Source of the DNA: Agromyces seonyuensis
GTDB lineage: Bacteria; Actinomycetota; Actinomycetes; Actinomycetales; Microbacteriaceae
DNA length: 37,740 bases
NCBI RefSeq assembly: GCF_009789225.1
Contig: NZ_WSTA01000029.1
Span: 1 to 37,740, forward strand
Direction of reading: 5' to 3'
The position numbers and the translations under genes are program-made. How positions within the stretch are numbered: the stretch's first letter is position 1; each line of letters starts with the position of its first letter. Shown here in pieces: positions 33,623-37,740 of this stretch. The notes beneath the pieces were generated by a model, which was not told the DNA's origin, did not search any database, and saw only the letters and a list, made by a program, of their open reading frames with translations.

Positions 33623-33713
33623 GCCTCCACGCTAGGTCGGGGCCCCCGGGCCAGACAGGTCCGGTCGGTACCCCTCCCACCGGTCCCCCCTCATCCAACT
33701 GGTCGACCGCCCT

Positions 33714-33832
33714 TGCCTCTTCCCCGAGTGGACTTGCCTCTTCCCCGAGTGGGTAGGTGTCGCGGCCTCTTCCCCGAGTGGGTAGGTGTCGCGGGTGGGG
33801 ACGGGACGGCACCCACGACACTTACCCACTCG
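33714..33832. repeat. Intergenic inverted repeat, family II, copy C with triplicated left arm
   Basis: The leading edge CCTCTTCCCCGAGTGG occurs three times (from about 33715, 33737 and 33766), the later two continuing into GGTAGGTGTCGCGG. The third left arm, 33775-33797, pairs with the right arm 33810-33832 (CACCCACGACACTTACCCAC...) with one mismatch. The stuttered left arm suggests repeated partial duplication of the element. Confidence 0.85.
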
Positions 33833-33849
33833 AGAAGTGGGGTCAGCCG

Positions 33850-33879
33850 TTGACCGCGACACGCCCGGGCCGCTAGGTT
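33850..33879 (+). promoter_or_regulatory. Putative promoter of the rtcB leader
   Basis: TTGACC (33850-33855), 18 bases, TAGGTT (33874-33879). The predicted transcript would start near 33886, about 270 nt before the rtcB start codon. It is the best promoter I can see in the 534-base gap between the divergent aldo/keto reductase and rtcB. Confidence 0.6.
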
Positions 33880-33931
33880 CGTGAGGCTGCGCGACCTGCG
33901 CGGCGAACCCCGGCAGCAGGAAGGAACGGCC

Positions 33932-34024
33932 GTGCAACTGCAGCGCATGAATCCCGCTTCCTTCGTCGAGCCCACGGCATACGGCCGTTCGCTCGACGAA
34001 CTGCTGCTCGCTCCGGCCGGCTGA
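33932..34024 (+). CDS. Small ORF (30 aa) in the rtcB leader
   Basis: Predicted 30-residue product MQLQRMNPASFVEPTAYGRS, then LDELLLAPAG. The GTG start is preceded by AGGAAGGA at about 33918-33925 with good spacing. No known family recognised; no run of a single amino acid that would mark a classical attenuator peptide. It is placed between the predicted promoter and the rtcB hairpins, so it may be a leader peptide or a small protein in its own right. Confidence 0.5.
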   Translation: MQLQRMNPASFVEPTAYGRSLDELLLAPAG

Positions 34025-34054
34025 CGCCGCCCGCGGAACCTCCGCGATCTTCGT

Positions 34055-34130
34055 CACCCCGGCCGCACGAGGCCCGGGGTGTCCTTCCGATCTGCGCGCG
34101 ATCGGGAGCCCTCGGGCTCCGGAACCGATC
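34055..34130 (+). promoter_or_regulatory. Two hairpins in the leader between the small ORF and rtcB
   Basis: Hairpin 1: CACCCCGG (34055-34062) with CCGGGGTG (34074-34081), followed by TCCTTCC, terminator-like. Hairpin 2: GATCGG (34100-34105) with CCGATC (34125-34130) enclosing the perfect GGAGCCC-TC-GGGCTCC (34105-34120). They lie after the 30-codon ORF and before the rtcB ribosome site, a layout compatible with attenuation or RNA processing. Confidence 0.55.
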
Positions 34131-34156
34131 ACCACTGCACAGACTGGAAAGGACCG

Positions 34157-35323
34157 ATGGAGAAACTCTCCGGACGGCTCGTCTCCTGGGCGAGCCGCAT
34201 CGACGAGCGCACCGTCGAGCAGGCTCTCACCTCCTCGCGGATGCCGTTCATCTACCCGCACCTCGCCCTCATGCCCGACGCCCACCTGGGCCTCGGCGCC
34301 ACCGTCGGCTCGGTCATCCCCACGCTCGGGGCGATCATGCCGGCGGCCGTCGGCGTCGACATCGGCTGCGGCATGATCGCCGTGCGCACGCAGTTCGCGG
34401 TCGACGCGCTGCCGTCCGACCGGCGCACGCTGCGCGAGCAGATCGAGCGGGCCGTGCCCGTGTCGGCGGGCGGCGCGAACCGCAAGATCGTCGCGACCGC
34501 CGCGCCGCGCGTCGCGGAGCTCGAGGCCCTCGCGGCACGGGCATCCTTCGACCCCGACTCGTACGCCGGGAACTGGCGCCTGCAGCTCGGCTCGCTCGGC
34601 TCGGGCAACCACTTCATCGAGGTCTCGACCGACGAGCTCGGCCGCGTGTGGGCGTTCCTGCACTCGGGCAGCCGCGGCGTCGGCAACAAGATCGCGCAGC
34701 ACCACATCCGGGTCGCCCAGCGGCTCATGGCGAAGTGGTGGATCGAGTTGCCCGACCGCGACCTCGCCTACCTCGTCGAGGGCACCCCGGAGTTCGCGCG
34801 GTACCTCGCCGAGCTGCGGTGGGCCCAGCACTTCGCGCTGCTCAACCGCGAGGAGATGATGGACCGGGTCCTGCGCCAGGTCTCCGAGTGGGTCGGCGAG
34901 CCCGTGGTGGAGCAGGAGCGCATCAACTGCCACCACAACTTCACCGAGTCCGAGGAGCACTTCGGCAAGCGCGTGTGGGTCTCCCGCAAGGGCGCGATCC
35001 AGGCCGACGAGGGCCGGCCGGGCCTGATTCCGGGTTCGATGGGCACGGCGTCCTACGTCGTCGTCGGCAAGGGCGACCGGATGTCGCTGAACTCCTCGCC
35101 GCACGGCGCGGGGCGCGAGTACTCGCGGACGAAGGCGCGCCAGACCTTCACCCTTGAGCAGCTCCGCGAGGCGATGGCGGGCATCGAGTACCGCGACACG
35201 GATGCCTTCATCGACGAGATCCCGCAGGCGTACAAGCCGATCGACCGGGTGATGGCCGACGCGGCCCCACTGGTCGAGATCCGGCACACGCTGCGCCAGC
35301 TGGTGAACGTGAAGGGGAACTAG
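34157..35323 (+). CDS. rtcB: RtcB-family RNA ligase
   Basis: 388-residue RtcB, joining RNA 2',3'-cyclic or 3'-phosphate ends to 5'-OH ends using GTP and Mn2+. Very close to E. coli RtcB through its length: MPFIYPHLALMPDAHLGLGATVGSVIPTLGAIMPAAVGVDIGCGM (metal ligands Asp68, Cys71), LGSGNHF (His152), LHSGSRG (His169), NCHHNF (His260) and the guanylated His316 in SPHGAGR. No intein and no archease gene nearby. ATG 34157 with GGAAAGGA upstream. RNA repair after stress cleavage is the likely role; no partner RtcA or RtcR is seen. Preceded by a long structured leader and followed by two hairpins. Confidence 0.96.
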   Translation: MEKLSGRLVSWASRIDERTVEQALTSSRMPFIYPHLALMPDAHLGLGATVGSVIPTLGAIMPAAVGVDIGCGMIAVRTQFAVDALPSDRRTLREQIERAVPVSAGGANRKIVATAAPRVAELEALAARASFDPDSYAGNWRLQLGSLGSGNHFIEVSTDELGRVWAFLHSGSRGVGNKIAQHHIRVAQRLMAKWWIELPDRDLAYLVEGTPEFARYLAELRWAQHFALLNREEMMDRVLRQVSEWVGEPVVEQERINCHHNFTESEEHFGKRVWVSRKGAIQADEGRPGLIPGSMGTASYVVVGKGDRMSLNSSPHGAGREYSRTKARQTFTLEQLREAMAGIEYRDTDAFIDEIPQAYKPIDRVMADAAPLVEIRHTLRQLVNVKGN

Positions 35324-35331
35324 GACGACAG

Positions 35332-35360
35332 GGCGGGTCGGGGCGATGCCCCGGCCCGCC
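35332..35360 (+). terminator. Hairpin terminator after rtcB
   Basis: GGCGGGTCGGGGC (35332-35344), loop GAT, GCCCCGGCCCGCC (35348-35360): a 13-pair stem with one G-U pair, nine bases after the rtcB stop. Confidence 0.8.
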
Positions 35361-35368
35361 GCGGTCCG

Positions 35369-35395
35369 TTCCGCTCGCGGAGTTCGCGAGCGGAA
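35369..35395 (+). terminator. Second hairpin after rtcB
   Basis: TTCCGCTCGCG (35369-35379), loop GAGTT, CGCGAGCGGAA (35385-35395): a perfect 11-pair stem. With the preceding hairpin it forms a tandem terminator that isolates rtcB from the next gene. A TATCCT -10-like box for that gene follows at 35452-35457. Confidence 0.75.
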
Positions 35396-35549
35396 TCGTG
35401 CGGCTGGGGGTGGGCGGGTCGCGACGGGGCGAGGATGCCTCAGCGAGACGGTATCCTTGCGAGCGGCGTGGAAACGGCCAGGCGTTCGCGGATGCCGCCG
35501 GGGCGGGCCCTGCCGAACCCCCGATCGTCGACGAATCCGCCGAAACCCC

Positions 35550-36542
35550 ATGACCCTCGCAACCACCGGCGCCGGTTACGCGCGCACCACCCGCGACCAC
35601 CGCGTCGCCGTGCTCGTGCTCGACGGCGCGAAGCCCCTCGACGTCGGCATCCCCTCGCAGGTGTTCGCGAAGCGGGCGTCCATGCCCTACGAACTGCGCG
35701 TCTGCGGCGCCGCGCCCGGCCTCGTCTCCGGCGGCGAGGGTCTTGCGTACCACGTCGATCACGGCCTCGAGGTGCTCGCGTGGGCCGACACGATCTTCGT
35801 GCCCGGCTACCGCCGCCCCGACCAGGAGCTGCCGCGGCCGGACGTCGTCGCCGCACTGCGGGCCGCCGCCGGGCGAGGCGCGCGGCTCGTCTCCATCTCG
35901 ACGGGCGCCTTCGCGCTCGCCGCGGCCGGCGTGCTCGACGGCAAGCGGGCGACGACGCACTGGCACTACACGGACGCCCTCCGCGAGCGGTACCCGGAGG
36001 TCGACGTCGACGAGGACGTGCTCTTCGTCGACGAGGGCCAGGTCCTCACCTCGGCGGGGGCGGCGTCCGGGCTCGACCTCTGCCTGCACCTCGTGCGGCG
36101 CGACCACGGCGTCGGCCTGTCGAACCGCGTCGCGCGGCGGCTCGTCGCCCCGCCCTACCGCTCCGGCGGCCAGGCCCAGTACGTGCCGCACGCGGTGCCG
36201 GAGCCGCACGGCGAAGTGTTCGCCGCGACCCGCGCGTGGGCGCTCGGCCGGCTCGCCGAGCCGATCGGGGTCGCCGATCTCGCCAAGCAGGCGAACGTCT
36301 CGGTGCGCACGTTCTCGCGCCGCTTCCGCGACGAGACGGGCTACACGCCGATGCAGTGGATCCTCCGCGCCCGCGTCGACCGCGCCCGCGAACTCCTCGA
36401 ACGCTCCGAGCTCGGCGTCGAGCAGATCGCCTCGGAGGTCGGTCTCGGCACAGGTGCGAACCTGCGGCTGCACTTCCGCCGCATCCTCGGCACCAGCCCG
36501 AGCGAGTACCGCCACACGTTCGTGCGCCCCGCGGCATCCTGA
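35550..36542 (+). CDS. GlxA-family AraC-type regulator with DJ-1/PfpI domain
   Basis: 330-residue regulator. Residues about 17-185 form a class I glutamine-amidotransferase-like (DJ-1/PfpI) domain: HRVAVLVLDGAKPLDVGIPSQVF, RLVSISTGAFALAAAGVLDGKRATTHW, VLTSAGAASGLDLCLHLVRRDHG. The nucleophile position that is Cys in active DJ-1 enzymes reads STGAF here, so it is a sensor rather than an enzyme. Residues about 225-325 are an AraC double helix-turn-helix (IGVADLAKQANVSVRTFSRRFRDETGYTPMQWILRARVDRARELLE; VEQIASEVGLGTGANLRLHFRRILGTSPSEYRHTF). ATG 35550 has no good ribosome site. Target genes unknown; convergent with the MerR gene. Confidence 0.93.
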   Translation: MTLATTGAGYARTTRDHRVAVLVLDGAKPLDVGIPSQVFAKRASMPYELRVCGAAPGLVSGGEGLAYHVDHGLEVLAWADTIFVPGYRRPDQELPRPDVVAALRAAAGRGARLVSISTGAFALAAAGVLDGKRATTHWHYTDALRERYPEVDVDEDVLFVDEGQVLTSAGAASGLDLCLHLVRRDHGVGLSNRVARRLVAPPYRSGGQAQYVPHAVPEPHGEVFAATRAWALGRLAEPIGVADLAKQANVSVRTFSRRFRDETGYTPMQWILRARVDRARELLERSELGVEQIASEVGLGTGANLRLHFRRILGTSPSEYRHTFVRPAAS

Positions 36543-36585
36543 CTCGGGCTCCCGCCCCGGCCCAGGCATCGGCGCGGCCGAGGGC

Positions 36586-36975
36586 TCAGGATGCTTCGGC
36601 GCCGATCTCCAGCAGGAGCGCCGCGTGCTCGCTTCGCGCGAGATAGTCGCGGATGGTGTCGCGGCTGCGGCTGAGGCACGCGATCTTCGCCTCGAGTCCG
36701 ACGAGCTCGGCGGCGAGCGCATCGGCGACCGAGCGGGGGCAGCCGGGCTCGTCGCGCGCGATCGTGTCCTCGAGGCCCATGACCTGCTTGACGAGTTTCG
36801 TCGTCAGGCCCGACTGCACGAGGCCGGCGATGCGCTGCACCCGCTCGACGTGGGACTCGTCGTACTCGCGGTAACCGTTGGCGAGGCGGATCGGCTCGAT
36901 CAGCCCCTGCTGCTCGTAGTACCGGACGAGTCGGGCCGAGACCCCCGCGCGCTCTGCGACTTCGCCGATCCGCAT
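36586..36975 (-). CDS. MerR-family transcriptional regulator
   Basis: 129-residue MerR regulator. N-terminal winged helix MRIGEVAERAGVSARLVRYYEQQGLIEPIRLANGYREYDESHVERVQRIAGLVQSGLTTKLVKQVM, then a coiled-coil dimerisation helix (ALAAELVGLEAKIACLSRSRDTIRDYLARSE) and a short tail. No paired Cys metal site at the C-terminus, so it is not a classical metal sensor. ATG 36975 with GAGGAGG upstream on the minus strand. Divergent from an MFS gene across a 54-base gap that contains a MerR-type palindrome, which it most probably binds. Confidence 0.94.
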   Translation of the reverse strand: MRIGEVAERAGVSARLVRYYEQQGLIEPIRLANGYREYDESHVERVQRIAGLVQSGLTTKLVKQVMGLEDTIARDEPGCPRSVADALAAELVGLEAKIACLSRSRDTIRDYLARSEHAALLLEIGAEAS

Positions 36976-36991
36976 TCCGTCCTCCTCAGGC

Positions 36992-37023
36992 TTGACATTG
37001 ACATCAATGTCAAAGTTTAGCGT
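36992..37023 (+). promoter_or_regulatory. MerR-type promoter: palindrome in a long spacer
   Basis: TTGACATTGA (36992-37001), CA, TCAATGTCAA (37004-37013) is a perfect inverted repeat. The first six bases double as a consensus -35, and TAGCGT (37018-37023) is a -10 at a 20-base spacing, the over-long spacer that MerR proteins correct by twisting DNA. The MFS start codon (37030) is six bases after the -10, so this mRNA should be leaderless. Confidence 0.85.
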
Positions 37024-37029
37024 CGAGGT

Positions 37030-37740
37030 ATGGATGACACCAGCCCCGCTCCGAACTCCGCCGCACGCGCCGTCGAGGCGCCCGCCGCCCCCGATGTCGA
37101 CCGCCTGCCGTGGGCCGCGCTCCTCGTGCTCGGCGCCGCCGCGTTCGTGATGGTCACCGCCGAGATGCTGCCCATGGCGATGCTGCCGCAGCTCGCCGTC
37201 GGTCTCGGCCGAAGCGAGTCGGAGATCGGACTGCTCGTCTCGATCTGGGCGCTCGTGGTGGTCGTCGGCACGTTCCCCGCCGTGCGCCTGGTGCGCCGCT
37301 TCGACCGTCGCGCCGTCATCGCCTGGGCGCTCGTCGCCCTGGCCGTCGCGACCGTGCTCGCCGCAGCGGCGCCGTCCTGGGAGGCGATCGTCGTCGCGCG
37401 GCTGATCGGCGCCGTGTCGGTCGGCCTGCTCTGGGCGACCTCGAACGCCGCGACCGCCGACCTCGTGCCCGAGCGCGACCTGCCCAGCGCGGTCGCCGTC
37501 GTGCTCGGCGGCGCGATGCTGGGTACGGTCATCGGCACCCCGCTCGCGGGCTTCGTCGCCCAGGCCGTCGGGTGGCGCCCGGCGTTCTGGGGCCTCGCCG
37601 CGCTCGCCTTGGCAGCAGCCGTGGCGGTGCGGATGCTCGTGCCGGCATTGCCTGCACAGGCGGCCGAGGCCGAGGCCGCGGGCGTCGGCGTCGGCGTCGA
37701 GCGCGGCGGCACGGGCGGCTCCCGTGCCGCCGAGGCGGCG
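37030..37740 (+). CDS. MFS transporter (DHA1-type), 3' truncated
   Basis: First 237 codons of a major facilitator permease; the frame is open to the end of the window. A hydrophilic 30-residue N-terminus is followed by helices beginning LPWAALLVLGAAAFVMVTAEMLPMAMLPQLAVGLGRSESEIGLLVSIWALVVVVGTFPAVRLVRRFDRR, then RLIGAVSVGLLWATSNAATADLV and GGAMLGTVIGTPLAGFVAQAVGWRPAF, matching AraJ/YdhP-like exporters of the DHA1 family. Efflux is likely. No ribosome site; the ATG is at the predicted transcript start. Its expression is presumably activated by the divergent MerR protein when it binds an inducer. Confidence 0.88.
   Translation, partial: MDDTSPAPNSAARAVEAPAAPDVDRLPWAALLVLGAAAFVMVTAEMLPMAMLPQLAVGLGRSESEIGLLVSIWALVVVVGTFPAVRLVRRFDRRAVIAWALVALAVATVLAAAAPSWEAIVVARLIGAVSVGLLWATSNAATADLVPERDLPSAVAVVLGGAMLGTVIGTPLAGFVAQAVGWRPAFWGLAALALAAAVAVRMLVPALPAQAAEAEAAGVGVGVERGGTGGSRAAEAA

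Overview
The window is a high-GC (roughly 70 % or more by eye) chromosomal segment of an actinobacterium, most likely a Microbacteriaceae member. Support for this comes from the codon use, many GTG and TTG starts, TANNNT -10 boxes with leaderless starts, an F420-type nitroreductase-fold protein, and a DUF7882 small protein that I know mainly from that family. I see no prophage, transposase, CRISPR array, rRNA or tRNA. Nearly all genes belong to known families. The less ordinary content is in the regulatory DNA, the intergenic repeats, and one catabolic locus of unknown substrate.

Layout: 1-8.2 kb holds a 5'-truncated SNF2 helicase, an MFS transporter, SRPBCC and TM2 proteins, a Ddn-like protein, a LacI regulator, and a small-protein/MarR divergon around an AT-rich promoter region. 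8.3-12.7 kb holds a divergent FdhF/YdeP molybdo-oxidoreductase and fdhD pair, a 51-base tandem repeat array, a Pyr_excise-type DNA repair protein and a VOC protein. 12.7-19.1 kb is a LacI-operator-controlled YtfQ/YtfR/YtfT/YjfF-type sugar ABC importer with its LacI gene at the end. 19.1-22.4 kb is a TetR/MFS efflux divergon with two matching operators, then a LysE exporter bracketed by a short duplication.

22.4-28.1 kb is the most interesting part: DUF4387 and AtuA-like (DUF1446) genes, a GntR regulator, an RraA-like aldolase, an MFS transporter and a D-2-hydroxyacid dehydrogenase. Two promoters in it, 1.6 kb apart, carry the same palindrome (core TTGCTATAGCAA) in the -35/-10 spacer. I read this as one GntR regulon for uptake and breakdown of an unidentified, possibly branched hydroxy- or keto-carboxylic acid.

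28.2-31.5 kb is a TPP-riboswitch-controlled thiamine salvage operon (thiM, thiE, and a thiD-tenA fusion) whose genes overlap by four bases. 31.6-33.6 kb has two aldo/keto reductases. 33.8-35.4 kb is rtcB behind a long leader with a 30-codon ORF and two hairpins. 35.5 kb to the end has a GlxA-type AraC regulator and a MerR/MFS divergon; the MFS gene runs off the window.

Two families of intergenic inverted repeats recur. One is built on GGTCGAG...TATCGAGACC (11.6 and 14.2 kb), the other on GAGTGGGTAGGTGTCG...CGACACTTACCCACTC (28.2, 31.6 and 33.8 kb). Seven start codons sit exactly six bases after a TANNNT box, as expected for leaderless mRNAs.
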